NCBI GenBank assembly: GCA_036389335.1
Contig: DASVQC010000010.1
Span: 5,431 to 69,430, forward strand
Length of the DNA stretch: 64,000 nt
From: JAIVGV01 sp036389335
Lineage (GTDB): Bacteria > Acidobacteriota > Blastocatellia > Pyrinomonadales > Pyrinomonadaceae
Reading direction: 5' to 3'
The notes beneath the pieces are model-generated. The model was not told the origin of the DNA and did not search any database. It saw only the letters and a program-made list of their open reading frames with translations. Of the stretch, positions 10,021-19,743 are shown piece after piece; positions within the stretch are counted from its first letter, which is position 1, and the number at the start of each line of letters is the position of its first letter. Both the position numbers and the translations under genes were made by a program.

Positions 10021-13000
10021 ATGCAACTGAACACAGCACGCGCGACGCGGTTCGCCGCCCTCGCGCTCGCGTCGCTCGCCGCCTGCCTCGCGCCGTTATC
10101 CAGCCTGCCGACCTCCTCTGCGGACGTGCGCGTCTCAGATCAGCCCGCGTCGGAGGGCCGCCCGGTCACGCCCGCGGGCGAGTTGATCGTGGACGCGGCG
10201 ACGCATCAGCCCGCGGTCGGCGCGCTGCCCGTCGATCTCGTGCGCAGCCCCGACCGCGGGGGCGCGGGCGGGCGCGGTCGCTACCTCGTGGCCGTCAACA
10301 GCGGCTACGGCGTCCAGTTCAGCGCGGCGACGAACAAGGCGCAGCAGTCGCTCGCCGTCATCGACACGCTCGCGCGCCCCGCGCCCGCCGTCGTGCAGAA
10401 CGTCTACTTCCCGACGCCGCAGAGCGCGAACGTCGGGCTCGTCTTCGCGCCGCAGGCCGACGCCGACGGCGCGTTTCGGATGTACGTCTCCGGCGGCTTC
10501 GAGAATAAAATCTGGCTCTTCAGGTTCACGCCCGGCGCGCGCCGGCCCGTCTCGCCCGCCTCGCCGGGGCCGGACACGCAGGTCAAAGCGCCCTCCATCG
10601 ATCTCGCCCCGCTCGCCGCCGCGAAGACTTCCCCGCGGCAGAACGACGGGCGCGCGCCCGTCTACCCCGCGGGCCTCGCCATCTCCGCGGACGGCGACAC
10701 GCTCTTCGCCGCCGACAACCTCGACGACAGCCTCGCCGTCATCTCGAACCTGCGCGGCGACCAGCCGCAGCCCGCGCGCGTCGAACTCGCCCGCGAGGGC
10801 CGCCGCGTCGCCCTCCTGCCGTACGGCGTCGCGTACCTCCAGCCGCGCGCGGGCGGCAAGTCAAGCCCGAAGGTTTACGTCTCCTGCTGGAACGACGAGT
10901 CGGTCGCGGTCGTCGAGACCGGAGGCCGCGGGCTCGCGCGCCGCATCGCCGTGGGCAGTCACCCGACGGCGCTCATCTTCAACGCGGAGCGCACGCGGCT
11001 CTACGTCGCCAACTCGAACGCCGACACCGTCTCGGTCATCGACACGGCGGCGGACGCGGAGATCGAGCGCGTCAACGTGCGCCTCTCCGAAGACTCGCTG
11101 ACCGGGCACACGCCCGAAAGCCTCGCGCTCTCCGAAGACGGCGCGACGCTCTACGTCGCCAACGCGCACAGCAACGCGCTCGCCGCGGTCGCACTCTCGC
11201 CGCGCGCGCGGGGGAAAGTTGCGGGCGCGGAAGGCGGAGGCGAAGAGGGCGAACGCTTCGAGGGGCGCGGGGCGCGGGAGCGCGCCGGGTCGCGCAGCCG
11301 CGTGCGCGGCTTCATCCCGACGGGGCAGTATCCTTCGGCGGTCGCGGTCGTCGGCGCGACGATCTTCGTCGGCAACGGGAAGGGGACGGGCTTCGCGAAC
11401 TCCTCGCTCGTCGTAGACGATTCGGGGCGCGTGCCGAACGCGCCGAACGACCGCTTCCCCGTCGGCGCGGGCAGGGGGATGAAGTTAGGGGGCGAGTACA
11501 GCCCGGCCATCGTCGCCGGGAACCTGAGCGCGATCCGCGAGCCCGATCCCCCGGCGCTGGCGGCTTACACGCGGCAGGTGATGCGCAACGACGGGCTGAT
11601 CTCCGCGCCGCGCGCGCGCCTCTTCGCGGGCCGCTCGCCGATCCGCCACGTCGTCTACGTCATCAAGGAGAACCGGACTTACGATCAGCTCTTCGGCGAT
11701 CTCGCGCGCGCGGGCGACGGCGCGGTGGCCGACGGAGACCCTTCGCTCGCCATCTTCGGCGCGGGCGAGGCGGCGCGCTCCCCCCTCGGCGCGCCGCAGG
11801 ACGTGACGCCGAACCAGCGCGCGCTCGCCCTGCGCTTCGGCCTCCTCGACCGCTTCTTCGTCAACGCCGAGGCCAGCGCCGACGGCCACAACTGGTCGAC
11901 CGCCGCGATCTCGACCGACTACACCGACAAAGCCTTCCGCTGGAACTACTCGGATCGCGGGCGCGGCTACGACTTCGAGGGCTTCAACCGCCTCCCCGAT
12001 CTGCGACCGACGAAAGACGTGCCGCCCGTGCTCGCCCTGCCCGCGACCGCCGAAGACCTCGCGAACTTCACGCGCCGCTTCATCCCGTACCTCAACGGCG
12101 GGCGCGACGCCGCAGAGCCCGCCTCGCTCTACCTCTGGGACGCCGCCGCGCGCGCCGGGCTCTCTTACCGCAACTACGGGGAGTTCGTCGGGACCGAATC
12201 CGAAGACTTCGTCCGCGCCGTCAACGCCGACAAGCGGCGCAGCTACCCCGACATCTCGCCGACGGCCTACAGCGTGCCCACCAAGCGCGCGCTCGAAGGC
12301 CACCACAGCACGACCTACCGCAACTTCGATCAGTTCACGCCCGACTCGATGACGACCGACTCCTACCGCGCCGCCAGAGAGTCGGGCGCGCGCGACGGCG
12401 CGCTCGTCAGCCGTTGGAACGCCGACGCGCGCTTCCGCGGCACGTCGCGCGCGGGCGAATGGCTCGCCGAGTTTCGCGGCTTCGTCGAAGACCTGAACGC
12501 CGGGCGCGGCGACCGGATGCCGCGGCTCTCGATCCTGCGGCTGCCGAACGACCACACCGAAGCCCTGACGGTCGGCGTGCCGACGCCGCAGTTCTACGTC
12601 GCCGAGAACGACTACGCCGTGGGCCTCATCGCCGAGGCCGTCTCGTCGAGCCCCTACTGGCGCGACACCGCGATCTTCGTCGTCGAGGACGACGCGCAGG
12701 ACGGCCCCGATCACGTCGACGCGCACCGCGCGCCCGCCCTCGTCGTCAGCGCGTACAACCGGCCCGGCGCGCTCGTCCACGCCTATCATTCGACCGTCAG
12801 CCTCATCCGCACCATCGAGCTGCTGCTCGGACTCCCGCCCATGAATCAGCTCGACGCCGCCGCCTCGCCCCTCGACATCTTCCAGAGCCGCGCCGACCTG
12901 CGCCCCTTCAAGGCGCAGCTCCCGAGCGTCGCCCCCCACAACCTCATCAACGCGCCGCCGCGCGACGCCGCCGCGCGCTACTGGGCCGGGCGCACCGGCG

Positions 13001-13191
13001 AACAGAACCTCGCGCAGGCCGATCAGGCCGACGCGCAGACGCTCAACGCCGCCATCTGGTTCACCGTGCGCGGCGGCGCGTGCCCGCCCCCGCGCGCGGC
13101 GCGTCTCGGCGTCGTGGATTCGATGCTCACGCCGACGGGTGGGGAGAACGATGGCGACGAGCGCGCGCAGCTCCCCGTCAAGAGAAGATGA
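10021..13191 (+). CDS. Secreted beta-propeller plus phosphoesterase (alkaline phosphatase-like) protein
   Basis: A 1056-residue exported protein. A signal peptide is clear at residues 1-35 (FAALALASLAACLAPLSSL). Residues about 50-500 form a YVTN/YncE-like seven-bladed propeller; a typical blade is LYVANSNADTVSVIDTAAD. Residues about 540-1000 form a phosphoesterase domain of the PF04185/alkaline-phosphatase superfamily. Its marks are VVYVIKENRTYDQLFGDL at its start, NAEASADGHNWSTAAISTDY, LPNDHTEAL and FVVEDDAQDGPDHVDAHR, which hold the metal-binding Asp/His residues. GAGGAG is only two bases from the ATG, a tight spacing. Such fusions are common in Acidobacteria and probably act on phosphate esters in the periplasm. 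Substrate unknown. Confidence 0.85.
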   Translation: MQLNTARATRFAALALASLAACLAPLSSLPTSSADVRVSDQPASEGRPVTPAGELIVDAATHQPAVGALPVDLVRSPDRGGAGGRGRYLVAVNSGYGVQFSAATNKAQQSLAVIDTLARPAPAVVQNVYFPTPQSANVGLVFAPQADADGAFRMYVSGGFENKIWLFRFTPGARRPVSPASPGPDTQVKAPSIDLAPLAAAKTSPRQNDGRAPVYPAGLAISADGDTLFAADNLDDSLAVISNLRGDQPQPARVELAREGRRVALLPYGVAYLQPRAGGKSSPKVYVSCWNDESVAVVETGGRGLARRIAVGSHPTALIFNAERTRLYVANSNADTVSVIDTAADAEIERVNVRLSEDSLTGHTPESLALSEDGATLYVANAHSNALAAVALSPRARGKVAGAEGGGEEGERFEGRGARERAGSRSRVRGFIPTGQYPSAVAVVGATIFVGNGKGTGFANSSLVVDDSGRVPNAPNDRFPVGAGRGMKLGGEYSPAIVAGNLSAIREPDPPALAAYTRQVMRNDGLISAPRARLFAGRSPIRHVVYVIKENRTYDQLFGDLARAGDGAVADGDPSLAIFGAGEAARSPLGAPQDVTPNQRALALRFGLLDRFFVNAEASADGHNWSTAAISTDYTDKAFRWNYSDRGRGYDFEGFNRLPDLRPTKDVPPVLALPATAEDLANFTRRFIPYLNGGRDAAEPASLYLWDAAARAGLSYRNYGEFVGTESEDFVRAVNADKRRSYPDISPTAYSVPTKRALEGHHSTTYRNFDQFTPDSMTTDSYRAARESGARDGALVSRWNADARFRGTSRAGEWLAEFRGFVEDLNAGRGDRMPRLSILRLPNDHTEALTVGVPTPQFYVAENDYAVGLIAEAVSSSPYWRDTAIFVVEDDAQDGPDHVDAHRAPALVVSAYNRPGALVHAYHSTVSLIRTIELLLGLPPMNQLDAAASPLDIFQSRADLRPFKAQLPSVAPHNLINAPPRDAAARYWAGRTGEQNLAQADQADAQTLNAAIWFTVRGGACPPPRAARLGVVDSMLTPTGGENDGDERAQLPVKRR

Positions 13192-13231
13192 TCCTGAAAT
13201 CTGGCCCGGGGGCGACTGACGGTCGAGGGGC

Positions 13232-13732
13232 TTACCGATCGAGTTCGTCGATCTGTAGCCCGACGGGGTTCGCGCCCACCCCCTTGATCTGATCGATGAC
13301 GCGCACCACCTCGCCGTAGCGCACCGAGCGCGGGGCTTTGACGAAGACGGTCTTCTCGATCCGTTCCGCCGGCGGCAGCGACGACGGATCGATGACGCCC
13401 TGCCGGGGCGTCCCCGCCGCCTCGCGATCAAGGAGCCGCCGGTGAAGCTCCGCCGTGAGCATGGACGGGTCCGCGGTCGAGCCGAGGAGGCCGCCGCCGT
13501 TCAGCCGCAGTCGCAGGTCGCGCTCGACCGTCACCACGATCGTGAGCGGGTTGGGCTCGGCGGGTTGCTGCCGGGGCGTGGGCTCCGAGGGCACGAGCGC
13601 CTTGAACCGAGTGGCTCGCAGGGGGGAGAGCACCATGAAGATGATCAGCAGCACGAGCAGCACGTCGATGAGCGGCGTGACGTTGATGTGGGGCGCGGCT
13701 TGCGCTGAGGCGCGGGCCGAGTCAGGGCGCAT
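13232..13732 (-). CDS. ExbD/TolR-family biopolymer transport protein
   Basis: A 166-residue inner-membrane protein of the ExbD/TolR family, which couples the proton-motive force to outer-membrane transport or envelope stability with an ExbB/TolQ partner. The diagnostic stretch is PHINVTPLIDVLLVLLIIFM at residues about 16-35: the single transmembrane helix with its conserved Asp for proton passage. The C-terminal half is the periplasmic domain, ending RYGEVVRVIDQIKGVGANPVGL. The start at 13732 is fixed by AAAGGAG seven bases upstream. No ExbB/TolQ gene is adjacent, so the partner must be elsewhere. It is convergent with the phosphoesterase gene, with only 40 bases between the stops. Confidence 0.93.
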   Translation of the reverse strand: MRPDSARASAQAAPHINVTPLIDVLLVLLIIFMVLSPLRATRFKALVPSEPTPRQQPAEPNPLTIVVTVERDLRLRLNGGGLLGSTADPSMLTAELHRRLLDREAAGTPRQGVIDPSSLPPAERIEKTVFVKAPRSVRYGEVVRVIDQIKGVGANPVGLQIDELDR

Positions 13733-13902
13733 GGCGGTTCTCCTTTCCGTGCTCGGGCCGGGCGTTGAACCGAGCACGCCGCGGCATGCGGCGCACCTTT
13801 AGACATCGACGCGGACGAAAGGTTCCGCCCGCGTGGAAAAATGGCCGCGGCTTGTTAGAATGTCGGGTGTTCCCGCGCCCACATTTTTCGTTTGGAGGAG
13901 TC

Positions 13903-15504
13903 ATGCGAAAGTTCGTCACCGCTTTCTTGATCACGCTCGCCGCCTGCGCCGCGCCCGCGGCTTTCGCGCAACGGCCCGCGGCGGGCGCGCCCGCGCGACC
14001 GGCGGCGACGCCCGCCCCACGGAGCACCCCCCGGACGCCCGCCCCATCCGCCGCCGGCACGTCGCCCGCGCCCGCGGCGGCGGCGGCGACGCCCGCCGCC
14101 GAGGAAGACTGCGGGTGCGATCCGGAGCCGCCGCCCGAAGTGCTGGGGGTCGTCAACGGCGTTAGGATCGGCACGAAGGAAGTCGATCAGGCGATAGACA
14201 TTCGGATTCGCGAGCTGCGGCAGAACGTCGTCGAGGCCCGCAAGCGCGAGCTGAATCTACAGATCAACAGCATCCTGCTCGAAGCCGAGGCGAAGAAGCG
14301 CGGCACGACGACGACGAAGCTGATCGAGTCCGAGATCATCGCGAAGACGCAGGCCCCGACCGAGGCCGAGGCGCGCGCCTTCTACGACCAGAACAAGGCG
14401 CGGATCGGGAGCGAGTGGTCGAACGAGCTGCGCGATCAGATCATCTCCTACCTGCGCGATCAGAAGCAGGGCGAGTACGCGAAGCAGCTCGCCGACCGGC
14501 TGCGCGCCGCCTCCGCGGTGAAGCAGAACGTGGCGGAGGCGACCCCCCCGGCCACGCCGTCAGACCGCGGGCGCGTCTTCGCCGTGGTCAACGGCACGCC
14601 CGTCACGTCCGCGATGGTCGAAGACTCTCTGAAGCCGCTCGTCTACGCCGTCCAGAGGCAGATCTACGATCTGCGCAAGCAGCAGCTCGACATGCGCGTC
14701 AACGATCTCCTGCTCAACCAGGAGTCGCAGAAGCGGCAGATGACCTCCTCGGCCCTCCTCGACGCCGAGGTCATGTCCAAGCTCAAGCCCGTGACCGAGG
14801 CGGACGCGCGCGCCTTCTACGATCAGAATAAGGAGCGCATCAACGGCACCTTCGAGCAGGTCAAGACTCAGGTCATACAGTACTTGCAGGATCAGCGGCG
14901 CGACGAGGCTCTGGGCGCTTACGCCGGGCAGCTCCGGCAGTCGGGCTCGGTGCAGACCTTCCTGCGCGAGCCCACCCCGCCCGTCTACGAGATCGCGACC
15001 GACGATCAGCCCGCGCGCGGCGCGGCCACCGCGCCCGTCACCATCGTCGAGTTCACGGACTACCAGTGCCCGACCTGCGCGGCGCAGCAGCCCGTGCTGG
15101 AGAGGATCGTCGGCGAGTACGGCGAGCGCGTGCGCCTCGTCATACGCGACTTCCCTCTGGCGCAGCACGCGAACGCGCAGAAGGCGGCGGAGGCCGCCGA
15201 GGCGGCGCGCGCGCAGGGCAAGTACTGGGAGTACGTCCCGCTGCTCTTCGCCAACCAGACTGCCCTCGACGTGCCGAAGCTCAAAGAGTACGCCACGCGC
15301 GCCGGGCTCGACCGCGCGAAGTTCGACGCCATGCTCGACTCCGGCCAGTTCGCCGAGAAGGTCGCGCGCGACCTGAACGACGGCAACCGCATCGGCGTCA
15401 ACGCCACGCCGACGATCTTCGTCAACGGTCGCCCGCTCACGGATCGCTCATACGAGGGCCTGAAGTCGGCGGTCGAAGCCGCGCTCAAAGAGAAGAAGGG
15501 TTGA
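13903..15504 (+). CDS. Fusion of two PpiC/SurA-like N-domains with a DsbA-like thioredoxin domain
   Basis: A 533-residue exported protein. GGAGGAG precedes ATG 13903. A signal peptide follows (residues 1-23, ending AAFAQ; LAAC at 12-15 could also be a lipobox). A Pro/Ala-rich linker runs to about residue 75. Two similar helical modules come next, each opening with a VVNG strand (LGVVNGVRIGTKEVDQAI near 82 and FAVVNGTPVTSAMVEDSL near 226) and each ending with an AFYDQNK segment. They resemble the chaperone part of SurA/PpiC isomerases, but no isomerase domain follows. The C-terminal 170 residues form a DsbA/thioredoxin-4 domain with active site CPTC (in FTDYQCPTCAAQQ) and the cis-Pro loop VNATPTIFVNG. 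Likely role: folding and disulfide chemistry of exported proteins. A strong terminator follows. Confidence 0.88.
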   Translation: MRKFVTAFLITLAACAAPAAFAQRPAAGAPARPAATPAPRSTPRTPAPSAAGTSPAPAAAAATPAAEEDCGCDPEPPPEVLGVVNGVRIGTKEVDQAIDIRIRELRQNVVEARKRELNLQINSILLEAEAKKRGTTTTKLIESEIIAKTQAPTEAEARAFYDQNKARIGSEWSNELRDQIISYLRDQKQGEYAKQLADRLRAASAVKQNVAEATPPATPSDRGRVFAVVNGTPVTSAMVEDSLKPLVYAVQRQIYDLRKQQLDMRVNDLLLNQESQKRQMTSSALLDAEVMSKLKPVTEADARAFYDQNKERINGTFEQVKTQVIQYLQDQRRDEALGAYAGQLRQSGSVQTFLREPTPPVYEIATDDQPARGAATAPVTIVEFTDYQCPTCAAQQPVLERIVGEYGERVRLVIRDFPLAQHANAQKAAEAAEAARAQGKYWEYVPLLFANQTALDVPKLKEYATRAGLDRAKFDAMLDSGQFAEKVARDLNDGNRIGVNATPTIFVNGRPLTDRSYEGLKSAVEAALKEKKG

Positions 15505-15564
15505 GTCGAGCGGGTCGGCAAAACAAGGACGCGCCGTCGGGCGGCGTGAACGCGATGCCCAGAT

Positions 15565-15600
15565 GGAAAAGCCGATCCCCCGCGGGGGATCGGCTTTTCC
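15565..15600. terminator. Bidirectional Rho-independent terminator
   Basis: A perfect 36-base palindrome: GGAAAAGCCGATCCCCCG followed by its exact complement, with A-runs on the left and T-runs on the right. It lies between two convergent genes (stops at 15504 and 15627) and can end transcription from both sides. Confidence 0.9.
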
Positions 15601-15626
15601 GTCTTCACGAATCCTCCGTCGTCGCT

Positions 15627-17039
15627 TCAGTGCGCGCCCTCGCGCGCGAGGGCGCGCATCTCGCGGTGGAGCGCGCGGCGCTCGCGGAGGAGGCGGAGGA
15701 AGCGCCCGCGGTCGCGCGTGAGGAGCAGGGCGGCGCGGAACCAGCCGCGCAGGTCGTAGAGCGTTTCGAGCGAGCGGACGGCGACGTAGCCGCAGAGGAT
15801 CGCGAGCGGCAGCGAGGCGAGCGCCCAGCGCCACCCGAGGCGGAAGTAGATGGCCGACGAGAAGACGATCCACGTCAGCGGCATCAGGACGATCGCGGAG
15901 AGGATTTTAACCGAGGGCGCGATCTCGTCGACGCCGTGCCGGCGGAAGCGGCGCGAGACGAAGGTGCTCAGGAGGTACGCGGGCAGGTGTAGGAGCGCGC
16001 CCGCGGCGGCGAGCGGCGAGAGGAGGGCGACGGCCAGCCAGCGCAGCAGGAAGCTGCGGGTGACGTACCAGCGCGAGTGTGCGAGCACGGAGAGATTCTC
16101 CGGGGTGATGCCGAACCCTCCGAGGTCTTCCTCGAACTCGCGCAGGCGCTCGCGCAGCCGTTCGACGCGGGGCGACTGCGGCCCGTGCCCGCGCGCGATG
16201 AGCGCGGCGAAGCGGCGGCGCAGGTCGAACTCGGCGGCGAGCGAGAGGCGGAAGCCGAGCGTCTCGTAGATCGACGAGAAGAGCTGTTCGGCGCGCGCCA
16301 CCGCCTCAAGCTCCGCGTCGTTCGCCACGTTCAGCGTCACCTCCCGCAGCGCGTCTCCGATCCGCGCCGACAACTCCGTGACGGCTTCGCGCGGCGGCTC
16401 GCCGTCTTCGCCCAGTTCGACCGGCGCTACCGGGAAGGGCTGGCCGAAGCGGATCAGGGCTTCGCTGCGGAAAGAAGTTTTGGAAGTGTAATAGAGCCCC
16501 GCGGGGAGGATTTTGAGCGAGGCCAAAGCCCCGCCGCCGCCCCCGACCGAGAGCGCGCCGAGGGCGATGCGCGCCGCGCCGGTTTTGATCGGGAGCAGCG
16601 TGGTCGAGTCGTGCGACCTGCCTTCGGGGAAGATGGCGATGCAGCGGTTCTCGCGCAGCAGCTCGCGCGAGCGTGCGAAGGTCAGGAGGTTCAGCGAAGG
16701 GTCGGCGGGCGCGTCGGCGCGCCGGTAGAGGGGCAGGGCTTCGAGGAGGCGTAGCAACCCGCCGATGACGGGCATCCCGAAGAGGGTCGATTTAGCGAGG
16801 AAGGAGATGCGGCGCGGCAGGGCGCAGAAGACCAGAGCCGGGTCGATCAGTCCGTTCGGGTGGTTGAGGACGAAGATCAAAGGCTCGCCCGCGGGCACGA
16901 GCCCCGCGTCGGAGGTCTCTATGCGGCGGAAAAAGAGGCGTAGGGCGAGGCTGATAATCAGCCGGACGAGCCGCTGCGCCAGCGTCCCCCTGTGGCGCAG
17001 AGCCATCTCGCCGAGCCTCAAAATAGCACTTTCAGGCAT
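15627..17039 (-). CDS. Lysophospholipid acyltransferase (PlsC-like) membrane protein
   Basis: A 470-residue acyltransferase that probably acylates lysophosphatidate or a related lipid. The catalytic motif is VLNHPNGLIDPALVF at residues about 56-70, where His and Asp are separated by five residues instead of the usual four; some LPLAT subgroups share this. The second signature is FPEGRSHD near residue 137, followed by KTGAARIALGA. The C-terminal half is a long helical region with membrane segments (ALLSPLAAAGALLHLPAYL and AIVLMPLTWIVFSSAIYF). A TATAAT on the minus strand at 17053-17048 would place a transcript start just before the ATG at 17039. The alternative ATG at 17006, with GAGG upstream, may therefore be the real start. 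No partner gene is adjacent. Confidence 0.87.
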   Translation of the reverse strand: MPESAILRLGEMALRHRGTLAQRLVRLIISLALRLFFRRIETSDAGLVPAGEPLIFVLNHPNGLIDPALVFCALPRRISFLAKSTLFGMPVIGGLLRLLEALPLYRRADAPADPSLNLLTFARSRELLRENRCIAIFPEGRSHDSTTLLPIKTGAARIALGALSVGGGGGALASLKILPAGLYYTSKTSFRSEALIRFGQPFPVAPVELGEDGEPPREAVTELSARIGDALREVTLNVANDAELEAVARAEQLFSSIYETLGFRLSLAAEFDLRRRFAALIARGHGPQSPRVERLRERLREFEEDLGGFGITPENLSVLAHSRWYVTRSFLLRWLAVALLSPLAAAGALLHLPAYLLSTFVSRRFRRHGVDEIAPSVKILSAIVLMPLTWIVFSSAIYFRLGWRWALASLPLAILCGYVAVRSLETLYDLRGWFRAALLLTRDRGRFLRLLRERRALHREMRALAREGAH

Positions 17040-17276
17040 CGCCCGAGATTATAGGCTGAAACCGACCCCGCGCCCCGGCCCCCGGAGGCATTGACGAACC
17101 GCGTCGGCCTTGAAAGTCGGTTTTTAGGGGCTTTTCGGGGCCCCGCGCCGTGACGGTGACGCCGGGCGGGCCGTCCGCGGGCCGGGCGGCGCAGACACCC
17201 GCGCACACCCCTGCCGCATCAAAGTGAACGGTTAAAGAGATCGGTCTAAATTTCATAGGCAAGGGGAATAACGGCA

Positions 17277-17828
17277 ATGAAACACGTTCTGACGAAACTG
17301 ACGGCGCTGGCCGCCGCGCTCCTGCTGGCGGCTTCGTTCGCCGTGGCGGCTCCCGCGGCATCGGCCCAGCCGGCGTCGAAGAGCATCCGCAAGGCTCTCC
17401 TGACGCTGCCCTATTACGGCGTTTTCGACAATCTGGCGTACAATGTCGCCGCCGACGGGACGGTGACGCTTTACGGGCAGGTCGTGCGCCCGACGACGAA
17501 GTCGGACGCCGAGCGCAGCGTCAAGCGCGTGGCGGGCGTGACGCGCGTGGTCAACCAGATCGAGGTGCTTCCGCTCTCGCCCTTCGACGATTCCATCCGC
17601 GCGAGCGCGTACCGCACTATTTTTGACAAGGGCGGCCTGTATCGTTACGCCATGGGTGTGAACCCGTCGCTGCACATCGTCGTCAACCACGGTCATTTGA
17701 CGCTCGAAGGGGTGGTGGCGAACGAGGCGGACAGGCGTCTGGCCTACATCGCGGCGCGCAGCGTCCCGGGCGCGTTCACGGTCACGAACAACCTGCGCAC
17801 CGACAAGGAAATGCGCGGCGCGCACTAA
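17277..17828 (+). CDS. Exported double-BON domain protein
   Basis: A 183-residue protein with a signal peptide (residues 1-30, LAAALLLAASFAVAAPAASA) and two BON domains. BON 1 spans about 36-100 (TLPYYGVFDNLAYNVAADGT, later VTRVVNQIEVLP) and BON 2 about 105-178 (LHIVVNHGHLTLEGVVANEA, later FTVTNNLR). BON domains bind phospholipid or envelope components and occur in OsmY/BON-type proteins that protect the envelope under stress. AAGGGG lies about 11 bases before the ATG. It is a single gene about 140 bases upstream of the sigma factor. The family is well defined but the precise ligand is unknown. Confidence 0.9.
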   Translation: MKHVLTKLTALAAALLLAASFAVAAPAASAQPASKSIRKALLTLPYYGVFDNLAYNVAADGTVTLYGQVVRPTTKSDAERSVKRVAGVTRVVNQIEVLPLSPFDDSIRASAYRTIFDKGGLYRYAMGVNPSLHIVVNHGHLTLEGVVANEADRRLAYIAARSVPGAFTVTNNLRTDKEMRGAH

Positions 17829-17971
17829 GTCGAGCGCCGCGGCGCGCTTCCGAGTGAGTCCGAGGTTGCCGGGCGGTCGGGTGAGGGAAGACCCCCGGCG
17901 ATTTTTTCTGGCAGTCCGGCAACCGCGCGTGCGGCCCGGACGTATCACGTGGGAAGGTTTCCTAACAAAAA

Positions 17972-19675
17972 ATGGGTATGGCTGAAAAAGACTTGAACAA
18001 GGGTGGCTTCACGCCTCCCGCGCTCGGCAGCGGTGAATTCCTCGCGTACCCCGAACTCGAAGACGAGCGCGGGGCCGAGGCCATCTCGACCGAGAAGATC
18101 GAGGACGTGTTGCAGAAGCTCGGCGGCCTCGCCGAGGGCGACCACCACGACCTGCTCGCCGCCAACGAGGCGCACGCCGACGAGGAGAACGAAGAGCCGC
18201 TCGACGACGAGCCGGAGCTCGATCTCTCGGCGGGCGAGGACGACAAGGCGAGCGATCCCGTCCGCCTCTACCTGCGGCAGATGGGGCGCGTGCCGCTTTT
18301 GACGCGCGAGCAGGAGGTCGTGCTCGCCAAGCGCATCGAGGCGGGGCAGATCAGGGCCAACCGCGCCATCGCCCGCTCGCCCATCGCCATCAGGGCGCTC
18401 ATCAAGTTCGGCTCGCAGCTCGAAGCCGGCGCGCTCGGCATCCGCGACGTGGTCTCCTTCGGCGATCAGATCGATCTGATGGAGCTTGAGGATCGCGGCG
18501 AGGAGTACCTGCGCTCGACGCTCGAAGACATCGCGCGCATCGACAAGCTCTTCAAGCAGGGCATCAAGGACGTGGAGCGCCTGCACGCGGCGGAGAAGGA
18601 GTCGCGCCGCAAGCCGACGAAGAAGCTGCTGCGACTGCGCCGCAAGGTGGCGCACGCGCGCCTCGACATCGCGCGCGAGATCAAGCACCTGAATCTGACC
18701 GAGGCCGCGAGGGCGCGCCTCATCGAATCGGTCGCCGCCGTCCACAAGCAGCTGCGCGCCTACGAGCGCGAGATCGAGCGGCTCAACGAGAAGCTCGCGC
18801 GCAAGCGCATCAAGCCCGAAGACGAGAAGGAGTGGAAGCGGCAGTTAGCCGCCGCCCGCCGCCACATACGGCAGCTCGAAGCCGACAACTTCGTCACCGT
18901 CGTCGAGATCAAGCGCTCGCACAAGGCCATCTCGCGCGGCGTCGCGCAGACCGTCGGCGCGAAGAGCGAGATGACGGAGGCGAACCTGCGCCTCGTCGTC
19001 TCCATCGCCAAGAAGTACGTCAACCGCGGGCTGCCGTTCCTCGACCTCATACAGGAGGGTAACATCGGCCTGATGCGCGGCGTCGAGAAGTTCGACTGGC
19101 GGCGCGGCTACAAGTTCTCGCCCTACGCGACGTGGTGGATCAGGCAGGCGATCACGCGCGCGATTGCCGATCAGGCGCGCACCATCCGCATCCCCGTCCA
19201 CATGATCGAGACGATCAATAAGTTGATCAAGACCTCGCGCGCGCTCGTGCAGGAGTTGGGGCGCGAGCCGACCGACGACGAGATCGCGAAGCACGTGGGG
19301 CTGACGCCCGACCGCGTGCGCGGCATCTTCAAGCTGGCGCAGCAGCCCGTCTCGCTCGAAACGCCCATCGGCGACGAGGGCGACGCGAGCCTCGGCGACT
19401 TCATCGAGGACAAGACGCGCGTGAGCCCTTCGGAAGGCGTCGTCAACGAGAACCTCAAGGAGATCACGCAGGAGGTCTTGCAGACTCTCAGCCCGCGCGA
19501 GGAGAAGGTCTTGAAGATGCGCTTCGGGCTCGGCACGGCGGGCGAGGAGCAGACGCTCGAAGAGATCGGGCAGACCTTCGACGTGACGCGCGAGCGCATC
19601 CGGCAGATCGAGGCCAAGGCGCTCAAGAAGCTGCGCCACCCCTCGCGCGCGAGGATGCTCAAGTCGTTCACCTGA
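17972..19675 (+). CDS. rpoD: Primary RNA polymerase sigma factor (sigma-70, RpoD)
   Basis: A 567-residue housekeeping sigma factor that directs RNA polymerase to -10/-35 promoters. Region 1.2 is DPVRLYLRQMGRVPLLTREQ at about residues 90-110. A long charged helical non-conserved insert follows (about 120-330). Region 2 includes RLVVSIAKKYVNRGLPFLDL, then YKFSPYATWWIRQAITRAIA, which recognises the -10. Region 3 is PVHMIETINKL onward, and region 4.2 is TLEEIGQTFDVTRERIRQIE near 529-548, the -35 reader. The acidic first 85 residues are shorter than a full region 1.1. ATG 17972 and ATG 17978 are both possible starts; GGAAGG lies about 20 bases upstream. A classic terminator closes the gene. Confidence 0.96.
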   Translation: MGMAEKDLNKGGFTPPALGSGEFLAYPELEDERGAEAISTEKIEDVLQKLGGLAEGDHHDLLAANEAHADEENEEPLDDEPELDLSAGEDDKASDPVRLYLRQMGRVPLLTREQEVVLAKRIEAGQIRANRAIARSPIAIRALIKFGSQLEAGALGIRDVVSFGDQIDLMELEDRGEEYLRSTLEDIARIDKLFKQGIKDVERLHAAEKESRRKPTKKLLRLRRKVAHARLDIAREIKHLNLTEAARARLIESVAAVHKQLRAYEREIERLNEKLARKRIKPEDEKEWKRQLAAARRHIRQLEADNFVTVVEIKRSHKAISRGVAQTVGAKSEMTEANLRLVVSIAKKYVNRGLPFLDLIQEGNIGLMRGVEKFDWRRGYKFSPYATWWIRQAITRAIADQARTIRIPVHMIETINKLIKTSRALVQELGREPTDDEIAKHVGLTPDRVRGIFKLAQQPVSLETPIGDEGDASLGDFIEDKTRVSPSEGVVNENLKEITQEVLQTLSPREEKVLKMRFGLGTAGEEQTLEEIGQTFDVTRERIRQIEAKALKKLRHPSRARMLKSFT

Positions 19676-19709
19676 TCGCGCACGACTCGGCGCGGGGAGA
19701 TAAAAAATG

Positions 19710-19743
19710 CGGGAGGCGTTTTCCACACGCCTCCCGTTTTTTT
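19710..19743 (+). terminator. Rho-independent terminator of rpoD
   Basis: Stem CGGGAGGCGT (19710-19719) with its complement at 19727-19736, a 7-base loop and seven T at 19737-19743. An A-run precedes the stem. Confidence 0.92.

Noticed and set aside
11485..13431. 648-codon minus-strand frame over the phosphoesterase gene
   Set aside because: Antisense to a well-defined domain; the product is low-complexity Arg/Ala/Gly-rich and overlaps the ExbD gene.
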